Below are positions 53,844 to 63,064 of a stretch of 64,000 bases of DNA, piece after piece; the stretch's first letter is position 1; each line of letters opens with the position of its first letter. Below the pieces are notes generated by a model, which saw nothing but the letters and a program-made list of their open reading frames with translations, was not told the origin of the DNA and made no database searches. The stretch covers positions 62,001-126,000 of the forward strand of contig NZ_JOMJ01000004.1 in NCBI RefSeq assembly GCF_000711295.1, written 5' to 3'. Source of the DNA: Desulfohalovibrio reitneri. Its GTDB lineage: Bacteria > Desulfobacterota > Desulfovibrionia > Desulfovibrionales > Desulfovibrionaceae. The translations under genes and the position numbers were made by a program.

Positions 53844-54953
53844 GTGCAAACCATGACCACGAACGCGACGCCGGACCGCGCCGGGGACCAGCCCATGCGC
53901 GTGGTGCAGAACCAGCGCGGCTTCACCACACCGCCCTACAGCCGGGTGGCCACCCCGCTGGCAGAGGCGGCCAACGGGAGATGGCTGCGGATGCTGCGCG
54001 TCAGCCCCCGCCTGCGTGGCCTGGCGGACGGCCTCGGCTTCTACGCCGTGTCCGGGGATTTCGACGCCGTGGTCACGGTGGGGCACCAGGCGGCCAACGT
54101 CTACTGCATGCTCCGCCGGACCTTCGGGGACCGGGGGGCGCTGCACGTGGCCAAGGAGTTCTACCTGGAAAAAGCCAGGCCCAACGGCGCGGCCGGGTGG
54201 GCCAAACACGCCCTCAAGCGGCTGCTGGGGCTTTTCTATCCCGGAGTCTTTTCCTCGGTGGACCTGCTGGTGGTCAACGCCAGCGAGGAGGCGGACCTGT
54301 ACGCCGATCAGCTGGGCATCCCCAGGGAGCGGGTCGTCTTTCTGCCGTGGCCGAGCAATGTGGACCCCGTGGAGAGCCCCGTGCCCGGCAAGGGGTACGT
54401 GCTCGGCGTGGGCCGCAGCCATCGCGACTGGGAGACTTTCTTCAAGGCGGCCGCCGGGCTGGACGCCCGGGTGGAGGTGGTGGCCGGGGGCGAGGATTCG
54501 CGGGGGGTCGAACCGCCGGAGAACGTCCGCCTGCGGGTGGAGATCCCCCGGCCGGAGTACATGGAGTTGCTGGAGGGAGCTGACTGCGTGGTCATCCCCC
54601 TGAAAACCATGGGCCGCTCCACCGGCCAGGCCGCCTTCCTGGAGGCCCTGGCCCTGGGCAAGCCGCTGGTGGTCACGGACGCCGTGGGCTCCAGGGACTA
54701 CATCCAGGACGGGGGCAACGGCCTGCTGGTCCCCCCCGAGGACCCGGAGGCCATGCGGCGGGCCGTGTCCCGTGTGCTGGCGGAGCCGAAGCTGCGCCGC
54801 GAACTGGGCGAGGGCGCCCTGGAGAGCGTGCGCACCCGGTTCAACAGGCGGGTCTACTCGCGCGCCTTCCACGATGCCGTGCTTGAGGCTGTCCGGCGGC
54901 GGCGGGCGGAGGGGCGCGGCCCCGTCCAGGCTGCCCGGCCATCCGGCTCCTGA
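53844..54953 (+). CDS. Glycosyltransferase family 4-like protein
   Basis: 369-residue GT-B protein; the C-terminal half has LGVGRSHRDWETFFKAAAG, RSTGQAAFLEALALGKPLV and GNGLLVPPEDPEAM. The N-terminal domain is less typical than in the other family 4 enzymes here. Start uncertain: GTG 53844 or ATG 53853; neither has a strong ribosome site. It follows prsR by four bases and is probably read through. Confidence 0.85.
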   Translation: MQTMTTNATPDRAGDQPMRVVQNQRGFTTPPYSRVATPLAEAANGRWLRMLRVSPRLRGLADGLGFYAVSGDFDAVVTVGHQAANVYCMLRRTFGDRGALHVAKEFYLEKARPNGAAGWAKHALKRLLGLFYPGVFSSVDLLVVNASEEADLYADQLGIPRERVVFLPWPSNVDPVESPVPGKGYVLGVGRSHRDWETFFKAAAGLDARVEVVAGGEDSRGVEPPENVRLRVEIPRPEYMELLEGADCVVIPLKTMGRSTGQAAFLEALALGKPLVVTDAVGSRDYIQDGGNGLLVPPEDPEAMRRAVSRVLAEPKLRRELGEGALESVRTRFNRRVYSRAFHDAVLEAVRRRRAEGRGPVQAARPSGS

Positions 54954-55055
54954 TTGTCCGGCCCGGCGCTGGCGATTCGATTTCCCCGCCGATGCCCCGC
55001 CCTCTCCCGGAGAGCAGCGGGGCGGCGCATTATCAAACGCGACCGGGAGGCCCGG

Positions 55056-55754
55056 GTGGACACCGAAGACGGGAAACGGCGGTTGCATCCGTCTGTATTC
55101 GATTCCGACTGGTATTTGCTGACGAGGCTCCGCCAGGCCATTGAAGGCATGGTCGGTGCGTTTCCAGAGGCCTCGCGGGTGCTGGACTACGGCTGCGGCG
55201 ACCAGCCCTACCGCCCGCTGGTGGAGGGCGCGGGGCACTCCTACCTGGGCTGCGACCTGCCGGGCAATCCGCTGGCGGACATCTCCCTCGGCCCAGAGGG
55301 CGGAATCCAGGCCGGGGACGGGTCCTTCGACGCGCTGCTGTCCATCCAGGTCCTTGAACACGTGGAGGACGTGGGCGCGTACTTGTCCGAGGCCGGCCGC
55401 GTCTTGCGCAAGGACGGCCTCATGCTGCTCTCCACGCACGGGTGGTGGACGTACCACCCCTACCCGGAAGACTACTGGCGGTGGACGCGGGCTGGTCTGG
55501 AAAAGGTGCTCACGGACCACGGGTTCTCCATCGATCGGGAGGCTTCCGTCATGGGCATGTTGGCCTACAGCACCATGCTCCGGCTGCAATGCCTCAAGGG
55601 CGTCCTCACGGCGCCCCTGCCACGCAGGCTCGTCTTTTCCCCTCTGTCCCTGTATTCCCAGATGGCCATGCTCCTGGCGGACAGGGTCATCCCCGGTCAT
55701 ATCAAGCGGAACAACTCCGCCGTGTACCTCTTTTTGGTACGCAAGCCCTCCTGA
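55056..55754 (+). CDS. Class I SAM-dependent methyltransferase
   Basis: 232-residue Rossmann methyltransferase with VLDYGCGDQPYRPLV (SAM loop), LGCDLPG and the post-I block LLSIQVLEHVEDV. It ends with a hydrophobic stretch. GTG at 55056 is chosen because GGGAGG lies five bases upstream; a longer frame from 54954 lacks a ribosome site. It may methylate a sugar or the lipid-linked glycan. A 102-base gap separates it from the glycosyltransferase. Confidence 0.85.
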   Translation: MDTEDGKRRLHPSVFDSDWYLLTRLRQAIEGMVGAFPEASRVLDYGCGDQPYRPLVEGAGHSYLGCDLPGNPLADISLGPEGGIQAGDGSFDALLSIQVLEHVEDVGAYLSEAGRVLRKDGLMLLSTHGWWTYHPYPEDYWRWTRAGLEKVLTDHGFSIDREASVMGMLAYSTMLRLQCLKGVLTAPLPRRLVFSPLSLYSQMAMLLADRVIPGHIKRNNSAVYLFLVRKPS

Positions 55755-55764
55755 GCGGGACGCC

Positions 55765-55831
55765 CCGGACAAGGAAGTCCGGCGAGAAAAGCGGAAAGCG
55801 TCCCAAAGTGTCTGTCCGGCTAGCCAGGACA
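55765..55831 (+). promoter_or_regulatory. Two palindromes upstream of PEP-CTERM gene 4
   Basis: CCGGAC-N6-GTCCGG (55765-55782) and TGTCC-N9-GGACA (55813-55831). They resemble the palindromes before the sigma-54 promoters, but no -24/-12 element with correct spacing follows before the gene. Confidence 0.4.
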
Positions 55832-55885
55832 CAGGCGTTTCGCCCATCATTGCCTTTTCGGGTCCGTAAAAGGTGGAGAAGTGGT

Positions 55886-55915
55886 ATGCGTCTTGCTTCT
55901 CCATATGCATTATGA
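55886..55915 (+). other. Possible nine-codon leader peptide
   Basis: ATG with AGGTGGAGAAG just upstream would encode MRLASPYAL and stop in an ATGA overlap with the start of PEP-CTERM gene 4, which has no ribosome site of its own. This suggests translational coupling. A frame this short can be chance. Confidence 0.3.
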
Positions 55916-56619
55916 AGAACATCATCCAGAGAATCCACAAGGCGTCGAACAGGCTGCTTCTCGTTCTCACTCTGGTGGGTTGCCTGGTGCTCCTGGCGGT
56001 CTTTGCCAGCGCCTTCTCGGGCGGTGCGTCACCGGCTGCCCTTCTGGGATTCGACTTCAAGGAACGGGTGGACAAGCGCGTTCAGTCGGCGCCCAAGCCC
56101 GCCGTCAAGGCAGGCGGGGTTCAACATGCCGAATTCCCCGGGGATTCCCTGGTGCAGAATTGGCGGCAAGGCCGGTTCCTGCCCGACGACGGCGTGTCCT
56201 ACGCGGGCAGCATGGCTTCCTGGTTCGGCATGGGCTCGGCCAACGCCCACGGCTTCCGCCTGGGCGGCGGAGGCACCCCGCCTCAGCCGCGCCTCGGCTC
56301 CAACTCCCTGGCCAATGGTCCGCGCGCCGCGTCCTTCGGGCCGACCCTCAGCATGGCTGGCGGCGGGTTCTCCGGCGGCGGCTCCGGCGGCGGCTCCGGG
56401 GGCTCGGGCGGTGGCTCGGGGGACGGAGAAATCGGCGAGCTCGCCCTGATTCCGCAGGAGTTGCAGAACCCCGGCAAGAACCCCTTTGACTACCCCTGGT
56501 ACGAACAGCCCCGGGATTATCCCGTGGCCGCGGCCCCGGAGCCCGGCACCGGCATCCTGCTCGGCGCGGCGGCGGTCGTCGGCTTGGCCGCCCTGCGGCG
56601 CAAGCGGAACAAAGCCTGA
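55912..56619 (+). CDS. PEP-CTERM protein 4 with Gly/Ser-rich linker
   Basis: 235-residue secreted protein. A long N-terminal hydrophobic segment (about 15-36) acts as signal or anchor. Residues about 140-185 are very rich in Gly and Ser, an unstructured spacer, and the tail is APEPGTGILLGAAAVVGLAA followed by LRRKRNKA. No catalytic domain is seen. ATG 55912 lacks a strong ribosome site; GTG 55873 would add 13 residues. Unlike the other three PEP-CTERM genes no sigma-54 element is found. It ends at a strong terminator. Confidence 0.82.
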   Translation: MKNIIQRIHKASNRLLLVLTLVGCLVLLAVFASAFSGGASPAALLGFDFKERVDKRVQSAPKPAVKAGGVQHAEFPGDSLVQNWRQGRFLPDDGVSYAGSMASWFGMGSANAHGFRLGGGGTPPQPRLGSNSLANGPRAASFGPTLSMAGGGFSGGGSGGGSGGSGGGSGDGEIGELALIPQELQNPGKNPFDYPWYEQPRDYPVAAAPEPGTGILLGAAAVVGLAALRRKRNKA

Positions 56620-56656
56620 CCCGCTCCTTGTGATCAGGCGGCCCAGGGCCGCTGGA

Positions 56657-56690
56657 AAAACGCAAGCCGAAAGGCTTGCGTTTTCTTTTT
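56657..56690 (+). terminator. Terminator after PEP-CTERM gene 4
   Basis: A 12-bp stem (AAAACGCAAGCC / GGCTTGCGTTTT) with a GAAA loop is followed by CTTTTT. It lies 38 bases after the stop. The A-run on the left could let it act in both directions. The remaining bases to 56903 hold no recognisable gene. Confidence 0.9.
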
Positions 56691-56903
56691 GCGTGTCCGG
56701 CGGATGCCGCGGTGACGAGGCGATGGAGGATGGGGCGGAGGAACGTGGAGGCGTGGTTGCGTCCGGTGTTCACGGAACCGCCACGCGGCCTTGGGGAGAG
56801 GCGCGATGGTTTTCCCGGACGGGGAAGAAGGAGTGGAAGATTTTACAGAAAAACGTGTCGGGGGATTTGACAGAATTCGGTCGGAATATCCGGGCCGGGC
56901 GGA

Positions 56904-57419
56904 CTACATGAGGTAGCGCTGCATGACCAGATGGCTTTCGTTGAATGCCTGCATGAACTGGGCTCCGATATAGATCCGATGTTCGCTCAGCTCGCATCGG
57001 GCGCTCTGGCAGCGGAAGGCGAGCTGCTCGTCCTTGGAGGCCAGGGAGAAGAGGAGATCGAACTTGGTGCCTTCCTTTACTTCCTGGGGCTTTTCCGGAA
57101 CCTGGTGGGGCGCTTCCAGGCTCAAGCAGACTCCGCCCAGGGAAATATCCTGGATTTGTGCGTATTTGTACTTGTAGACGTTCTTCTCCTCGCCCGGCAG
57201 GGAGATGATGGCCGGAATGCCCATCTTCTCCCGATGAAACTTCCGCTTCTCGTTGGACGCCAGCATGGTGGCCTGGGCCCTGTGGACGTACCTGCTGAGG
57301 ATTCCCTCGGCCAGGTGCTCCGGGGACAGGCCTACGCTGGAGGAGATTGTCTTCAGCGCCTCGTAGATTTCCGGCTGGACGTAGACGATCCGGGGAGTTT
57401 CTTTTTTCATTGTGGCCAT
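56904..57419 (-). CDS. PilZ-domain protein with RHH-like N-terminus
   Basis: About 171 residues. The C-terminal PilZ domain has the cyclic-di-GMP motifs RKFHR and DISLGG. The first 45 residues (RIVYVQPEIYEALKTISSSV, then GLSPEHLAEGILSRYV) look like a ribbon-helix-helix (CopG-type) DNA-binding fold. A cyclic-di-GMP-responsive DNA-binding protein is therefore possible. Start uncertain: ATG at 57443, 57419 or 57410; AAGGA lies just before 57419. A further PilZ protein with the same layout is at 59283. Confidence 0.75.
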   Translation of the reverse strand: MATMKKETPRIVYVQPEIYEALKTISSSVGLSPEHLAEGILSRYVHRAQATMLASNEKRKFHREKMGIPAIISLPGEEKNVYKYKYAQIQDISLGGVCLSLEAPHQVPEKPQEVKEGTKFDLLFSLASKDEQLAFRCQSARCELSEHRIYIGAQFMQAFNESHLVMQRYLM

Positions 57420-57654
57420 GGTCCTTTGGAGGTGTGTTTCCATGAAGGGTGCGATGAAAGAATGATGCCAAAAAATGAGGGGGTTTCGCGGCCATGCCGA
57501 AAGTGCAGCTCCTTCGTGAATTATTTCCCCGAACGCGGCCGGGGCGGGTGGTGTGTCCGGTTTTTTCCGTGCGGGGCGAAGAGGCGCAAGCTCCTGGTTT
57601 AGCATGCGAAGTCTCTCGCGGACTTTTTTTCTGAAAGCGTGTATGAGGGGAGGT

Positions 57655-57670
57655 TGGCACGACATCGGCA
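57655..57670 (+). promoter_or_regulatory. Possible sigma-54 element upstream of the NtrC-type gene
   Basis: TGGCACGACATCGGCA has a perfect -24 box and GC at the right distance, but the -12 box is CGGCA rather than TTGCA, and it is 190 bases from the start at 57860. The divergent gap 57420-57859 has no gene; an A/T-rich patch lies near 57715. Confidence 0.4.
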
Positions 57671-57859
57671 TGGGGTGTCCGAGAAAGATGGATTGGTGGG
57701 GTGAAACCGGACCAAATTACATGATTACCCGCATTGGCAAGGACGCCCGATGTTGCCAAGGTGCATACTAGACTGGACTGGTTTTCATTTCGCCACAATT
57801 GCTGCGAAACCTGGGAGCCCTATCCCATAAAGGGGCGCTTTAGCGGGGGATTTTGGAAC

Positions 57860-59305
57860 ATGGGGTACATTCTTCTCGTAGACGACGACCAGACCTTCCT
57901 TGAATCGTTCGAAGCCTCCCTGCGGAGCCTTGGACACACCTGCGACCGGGCCACCAGCCTCAACGCGGCCTTGGCCATGGTGGCCAACAACGATTACGAG
58001 TTGGTTTTCCTGGACCTTTGCCTGCCCGACGGCAATGGGCTGGACATGATATCCACCATTTCCGGAGCCAAGTGCGGTCCGGCCCTGCTGGTCCTCACCG
58101 GTGTCAACGACACCGACGCGGTGGACAGGGCCCTCAAGGCCGGGGCATGGGACTACCTGCTGAAGCCGGTGCAGCTGGTGCAGCTCGGCCCGCTGGTGGA
58201 ACGCACCATCCAGACCCACCGGGCCCAGGAGCGAAACAACTGCGACCCTGGATTCGATTCCTGCGGCATCATCGGCGAGAGCCCGCAGATCCGGCAGAGT
58301 CTTGAGCAGGTGGGCCTGGCGGGCAAGAGCGACGGCAACATCCTCATCACCGGCGAGACCGGCACGGGCAAGGAGCTGTTCGCCAAGGCGGTGCACCGCA
58401 ACAGTCCCAGGCGCGACGGCCCCTTCATCGTGGTGGACTGCACCAACCTGCCGCCCACACTGGCCGAAAGCCTGCTCTTCGGGCACGAGAAGGGCTCCTT
58501 CACCGGTGCGCAGGACTCCAAGGAGGGCCTGTTCAAGCAGGCGGACGGCGGGACCATTTTCCTGGATGAGATCGGCGACCTGGGCTACGACCTGCAAAAG
58601 ACGCTGTTGCGCGTGCTGCAGGAAAAGCGTTTCCGCCCGTTGAGCAGCAAGCGCGAGGTTTCCAGCGACTTCCGCCTCATCGCGGCCACCAACCGCGACC
58701 TTTTCGACATGGTGGAAAAGGGCGAGTTCCGCCACGACCTCTACTACCGCATCAAGACGGTGCATCTGGAGCTGACCCCCCTGCGCGACCGCAAGGAGGA
58801 CATTGAGCCCATCGTCAAAGAGTATTTGAAGAAGATCTGCAATTCTCTGTCGCTGAAGCGCAAGCTCCCCACGGAGGCCTTCATCAACGCGCTGAAGAGT
58901 TACTCCTGGCCGGGCAACGTGCGGGAGCTGATCAACACCCTGTACTGCGCGGTGAACATGGCGGTCTACGAGAACGACCTCGAGCCGCACCACCTGCCCA
59001 TCGAGCTTCGCTCCTTCCTGGCCAAGCAGCGGCTGGAGGGCAAGAAGGACAACGGCGGCCCGACCCTTTCCTCGGCCATCTCCTTCTACGAAAACGGACG
59101 GCTGCTTGAAATCCGCGACATCAGAAAGCGCACCATCGACGTCATGGAACGCAGCTATCTGGACAGCCTGGCCGAAGCCAGCGGGCGTTCAATTACCCGG
59201 GCCTGCAAGATCTCCGGCCTGTCCCGCGCCCGGCTCTATGAGTTGTTGCAAAAGCACGACGTGAAGCTGGCGGGCAAGGGGGCTATTCAGCCAGGAAACT
59301 CTTGA
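57860..59305 (+). CDS. NtrC-family sigma-54 response regulator (second)
   Basis: 481-residue activator: receiver with Asp52 (FLDLCLP), AAA+ domain with GETGTGKE (165-172), Walker B GTIFLDEIGD, and a C-terminal Fis-like helix-turn-helix (ITRACKISGLSRARLYELLQ). The sigma-54 contact loop reads GSFTGA (212-217) instead of GAFTGA, a variant seen in some functional activators. No kinase is adjacent. ATG at 57860 begins the receiver; upstream sequence in frame is not domain-like. It overlaps the convergent PilZ gene by 23 bases. Confidence 0.92.
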   Translation: MGYILLVDDDQTFLESFEASLRSLGHTCDRATSLNAALAMVANNDYELVFLDLCLPDGNGLDMISTISGAKCGPALLVLTGVNDTDAVDRALKAGAWDYLLKPVQLVQLGPLVERTIQTHRAQERNNCDPGFDSCGIIGESPQIRQSLEQVGLAGKSDGNILITGETGTGKELFAKAVHRNSPRRDGPFIVVDCTNLPPTLAESLLFGHEKGSFTGAQDSKEGLFKQADGGTIFLDEIGDLGYDLQKTLLRVLQEKRFRPLSSKREVSSDFRLIAATNRDLFDMVEKGEFRHDLYYRIKTVHLELTPLRDRKEDIEPIVKEYLKKICNSLSLKRKLPTEAFINALKSYSWPGNVRELINTLYCAVNMAVYENDLEPHHLPIELRSFLAKQRLEGKKDNGGPTLSSAISFYENGRLLEIRDIRKRTIDVMERSYLDSLAEASGRSITRACKISGLSRARLYELLQKHDVKLAGKGAIQPGNS

Positions 59306-59804
59306 GCTTGGAGAGGATGTGCTGGCTGGGGGCGCTGACCTCCCCGGCCAGAAAGAGGGAGCCGTTGCTTCGCACCCGCCTGGGCGCGCAGTCCAGGTGA
59401 ATGAAATCCCGCGAATCCGGCGAGGTGAATACCACCTCGAACTGTTCGGCCGCGGCGAATACCTGCCTGTCCTCCTCGTTTTCCAATTGCACCTGCAGGA
59501 GGACACCCCGCAGGGAGCAATCCCTCACGAAGGCCTTGGAGAAGGCCGTCCTGCCCCCGCTCACGGCGTTGACCACCGCCGGGTAGTCCACCCGCTTGCG
59601 CGGCGACCGCCGCCGCTCCTTGCCGCCGGACGAGTCGTCCGCATTTTCCCGACAGTTCTCGAAGCCGTCCACTATGGCCCGACGCGCGGCCTCCTCCTCG
59701 GAGACCCCGAGCTCGCTCGCCAACTCTCGCAGCTTCTCCCGTTCCCGGGGGCCAAGGAGGAGGGACAGGGGCTGGCCGGGGGACTCTGCGGGGTGATCAT
59801 TCAT
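59283..59804 (-). CDS. PilZ-domain protein with RHH-like N-terminus (second)
   Basis: 173 residues. The C-terminal half is a PilZ domain with an Arg-rich RRSPRKR region and DCSLRG in place of DxSxxG. Residues about 10-48 (LSLLLGPREREKLRELASEL, then GVSEEEAARRAIVDGF) resemble a ribbon-helix-helix or similar short DNA-binding unit. The layout repeats that of the gene at 56904, though the sequences differ widely. It is convergent with the NtrC-type gene, and its 3' end overlaps that gene. Confidence 0.75.
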   Translation of the reverse strand: MNDHPAESPGQPLSLLLGPREREKLRELASELGVSEEEAARRAIVDGFENCRENADDSSGGKERRRSPRKRVDYPAVVNAVSGGRTAFSKAFVRDCSLRGVLLQVQLENEEDRQVFAAAEQFEVVFTSPDSRDFIHLDCAPRRVRSNGSLFLAGEVSAPSQHILSKLKSFLAE

Positions 59805-59953
59805 GGTGTGCGGGTCTCTCGGGTTGCGGGTCCGTTGGTTTCATACTTGCAAGTCCGAAGTGCCATAAGCATGCCAAGACCGGGAGCGTGCAGGACGCGA
59901 ACCAGGCGAGGCTTCCCCGGAACCGGGGCGACGCGGAAGAGGGGCGAACACGA

Positions 59954-61360
59954 ATGTCGGAAAAGCGAAACGACGACAGGGCCGAACACGAGATCGACCT
60001 CGTCTTCAACAAGGTGATGGCCTGCGACGCCGGGGAGCGGAGCCGCTACCGCCTGGACACCATGCCCGGCACCCACGCGGGTGGGGTCGTCCAGAAAAGG
60101 TGGAGGGAGCAGGAAGTCCGTCCGGAGGAGATGGCCATCGAGGCATACGGCCGCATGACCCGGGAGGGCGCGGGGATGCTGGTGGTCGGGGACGGCGAAC
60201 GCCTGCTCGGCTACCTGCAGCCGGACGACCTGGCCCGCTGGGTGGAGGTGGGCACCGACCTTTGGAAAACGCCGGTGCGTGAGATCATGAACGGCAACGT
60301 GGTCCGCGTGGCCCCCACCACGCAGCTCAGCCTCATCCTCTACAACATGTACGCCCAGGGGGCCTCGGTGGCCTCGGTGGAGCGGGACAACCGCTGTCTG
60401 GGCTTCATCCGCCGCGACGCCCTGGAGAAGTCCCTGCGACACCTGCTGGGCGGCGAGGACGTCCAGGCGCCTCGGGATTCCTGGGAGCTGCACCTGCTGG
60501 ACGAACTGCTGGACGTGGGGGTCATCATCACCAACGAGCGCCGCGAGATCATGTACTTCAACAGCTGCCTTTCCCACCTCCTTTCCGGCAAGGGGACTCC
60601 CAGGATAGGAGACGACGTCATGGAGTACCTGCGCTCCGAACTCAACGAGGACGTCTTTCACCGGCTTTCCAGGCGGGAGCACGGCGTCGCCGGAGAGGAG
60701 CGCTTCGAGTGGCGGTTCGACGGGCGCATCCTCTCCTGCAAGGTACAGCGCTGCGCCGAGACGGCCGAGGCGTGCGGCTTCGCCGTGCTCCTGCGCGACG
60801 TGACCCGCGAGCGGTTGGAGATGGAGAAGGTCAAGAAACTCGCCCTGCGCGACCCCCTGACCCTGTTGGCCAACAAGACCCTCTTCCTGGAGCGGCTGGC
60901 CAACGAGATCAACCGGGCCAACCGCTACGGCGGCAGCCTGGCGGTCATCTTTCTGGACATCGACGACTTCAAGTATCTCAACGACACCCACGGCCACCTC
61001 ATCGGCGACCGGGTGCTGCAGGCCATGGCCGCCCGCATGGCGGACACGGTGCGGGAGTCGGACACTGTGGCCCGTTTCGGCGGGGACGAGTTCGTCTTTC
61101 TGCTGCCCAACGTCAACAGCGACGAGAGCGCCAACCGCTTCATCAGGAAAATACAGGAGGAGATCCGGCGGCCGCTCAACGTGGACGGCCGGGTGTTCGA
61201 CGTCTCCATCAGCGTGGGCTACGCCATCTACCCCTGGGACGGGACCACCGCAGAGTCCCTGCTCTCCCTGGCGGACAGGAGCATGTATGAGGCCAAGCGG
61301 AACCGCGCGGCCAAGAAGAGGATGCGGCGCGGCGGCGGACAGGGCCTGTCCGCCGAGTGA
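59954..61360 (+). CDS. Diguanylate cyclase with CBS pair and PAS domain
   Basis: 468-residue cytoplasmic enzyme that makes cyclic-di-GMP from GTP. CBS-like tandem (about 55-165), PAS domain (about 175-290) and GGDEF domain (about 295-455). The active motif GGDEF is intact (376-380), and RESD five residues before it forms the inhibitory I-site. The CBS pair may sense adenine nucleotides. ATG at 59954 starts a new protein after a leader without ribosome site. Confidence 0.92.
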   Translation: MSEKRNDDRAEHEIDLVFNKVMACDAGERSRYRLDTMPGTHAGGVVQKRWREQEVRPEEMAIEAYGRMTREGAGMLVVGDGERLLGYLQPDDLARWVEVGTDLWKTPVREIMNGNVVRVAPTTQLSLILYNMYAQGASVASVERDNRCLGFIRRDALEKSLRHLLGGEDVQAPRDSWELHLLDELLDVGVIITNERREIMYFNSCLSHLLSGKGTPRIGDDVMEYLRSELNEDVFHRLSRREHGVAGEERFEWRFDGRILSCKVQRCAETAEACGFAVLLRDVTRERLEMEKVKKLALRDPLTLLANKTLFLERLANEINRANRYGGSLAVIFLDIDDFKYLNDTHGHLIGDRVLQAMAARMADTVRESDTVARFGGDEFVFLLPNVNSDESANRFIRKIQEEIRRPLNVDGRVFDVSISVGYAIYPWDGTTAESLLSLADRSMYEAKRNRAAKKRMRRGGGQGLSAE

Positions 61361-61382
61361 GCCCGGCGGCGGGCCGGGGCGG

Positions 61383-62864
61383 CTATTCAGCCATGGCCGC
61401 CTTGCGGGCTTCCTCGGAGAAGGAGGGGGAGGAGGCGATGTCCACCCAGGTGTGCACCATGCGTTCGTCCCACTGGCTGCCGGCCCCCCGGCGCAGCCGC
61501 TCCATGGCGTCGCGGTAGGTCATGCCCTGGCGGTAGGCGCGGTCGGAGGTCATGGCCTCGTGGCCGTCCACCACGGAGATGATGCGCGACAGGGGCGGGA
61601 TGTCCCCCAGGGGCAGACCTTCGGGATAGCCCAGGCCGTCCGGCCGCTCGTGGTGGCAGTAGATGAGCGGCAGGACCTCCTCCAGAAAGATGACCCGCCT
61701 GACGATGTCCTTGCCCACCGAGGCGTGCCTCTTCATGACGGCGTATTCCTGGCTGGTCAGCGGACCGGGCTTGTTGAGGATGTGGTCGGGCACCCCGATC
61801 TTGCCGATGTCGTGCAGAAGCCCCGCGATGCGCAGCAGCTTCAGGTCCTTGGAGGCCAGCCCCATTTTGCGGCCAAGCATGACCGCGTAGCTGCTGACCC
61901 GCTCGGAGTGGCCGCTGGTGTAGTGGTCCTTGGCCTCCACCGCCCGCACGAAGGAGGTGATGACCCCCATGTTGATGCTGCGCATGCGGCTGTCCTTGAG
62001 GGCGTTGGCCAGCATGACCGTGGCGTGGGAGGCGAAGAAGGTGAGGTATTGCAGCTCTTTTTGGGTGTAGTCCGAGGCGCCGGGGTGGCGGAAGAGGGCC
62101 AGCGAGCCGATGCGGGTGTCGTCGTGGCGCATGGGCACCACCAGCAGCGAGACCTCGGGCACGTCCTGTGGCACCACGTTTCCGGCGCGCTTGGCGTTGG
62201 CCAGGGTGGCCGGGTCGAAGAGGCGGGGCTGATTGCGGTCCAAGAGGCGGCCGCCCACGGCCTTGCACCAGCGGGTCAGGGAGGGGTGCCAGGCATCGCC
62301 GCCCCAGACCGTGGGACCGGCCTCGCCGTTGACGTGGCCGTCCGGGAAGAAAGCCAGGCCGTGCGGAGCGAAGAAATCCCAGGTCTGCTGCAGAAATTCC
62401 TGCAGGAGGGTGGAGAAGTCCTTCTTGTCCTTGAGCGACTCGCTGAAGCCCAGCACATCCATGAAGGAGGTGGCCTCCTGCACGGAGGAGCGCAGGCGGC
62501 GCTCGCCCAGAGCCTTGTCCAGCCTCGCCGTGAGCTCGTCGATGTTGAAGGGCTTGAGCAGGTAGTCCACCGCGCCCAGTTGCAGGCACTCCACGGCGTT
62601 GTCCACCCCGCCGTAGCCGGTGAGGAAGATGACGTCCGCGTCGATGTTGCGGCGCTTCATTTCCTTGAGCAGGCTGACCCCGTCCATGCGCGGCATGCGC
62701 TTGTCCAGCAGGGCCAAGTCCACGGGGCGTCCGGAGGACAGGACCTCCAGCGCCTCCACGCCGTTGGCGGCGGTGAGGACGGTCCAGCCGCGCTCGGTGA
62801 GCGCCTCTCGGCAAATGTCGCGGAGTTCGGCTTCGTCGTCTACAAGAAGGATGCGGCCACTCAT
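61383..62864 (-). CDS. Response regulator with HD-GYP domain
   Basis: 493 residues. Receiver domain with Asp54 (LALLDKRMP), a GAF-like middle (about 165-305), and an HD-GYP phosphodiesterase domain: HSERVSSY, LLHDIGKIGVP and the GYP loop HHERPDGLGYPEGL. It should break cyclic-di-GMP when phosphorylated. GGAG six bases before ATG 62864 supports the start. It converges on the diguanylate cyclase gene with a 22-base gap. Confidence 0.93.
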   Translation of the reverse strand: MSGRILLVDDEAELRDICREALTERGWTVLTAANGVEALEVLSSGRPVDLALLDKRMPRMDGVSLLKEMKRRNIDADVIFLTGYGGVDNAVECLQLGAVDYLLKPFNIDELTARLDKALGERRLRSSVQEATSFMDVLGFSESLKDKKDFSTLLQEFLQQTWDFFAPHGLAFFPDGHVNGEAGPTVWGGDAWHPSLTRWCKAVGGRLLDRNQPRLFDPATLANAKRAGNVVPQDVPEVSLLVVPMRHDDTRIGSLALFRHPGASDYTQKELQYLTFFASHATVMLANALKDSRMRSINMGVITSFVRAVEAKDHYTSGHSERVSSYAVMLGRKMGLASKDLKLLRIAGLLHDIGKIGVPDHILNKPGPLTSQEYAVMKRHASVGKDIVRRVIFLEEVLPLIYCHHERPDGLGYPEGLPLGDIPPLSRIISVVDGHEAMTSDRAYRQGMTYRDAMERLRRGAGSQWDERMVHTWVDIASSPSFSEEARKAAMAE

Positions 62865-63064
62865 GCCCGGCTCCAGGTCTGGATGCCGCGTCCCCGCGGT
62901 GGAGGCGCCGGGGAGCAACGGACCATGTGCGGAAAGCGTGTTCTGCATACACGAGGGAATCCGCGTTGTCCACGTATCCAAGAAGCGATGCGCTCTTTTC
63001 TTTGTTCAGGTTTCCCAGTACGGTGCGCGTATCCGTCAGACGTGGGGTAAAGAGAGGCGATGCT

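Noticed and set aside
59281-61393. Shared GGCTATTCAGCCA at the ends of two reverse genes
   Set aside because: It is 13 bases covering stop codons after similar C-termini; there is no longer repeat or mobile-element structure around it.
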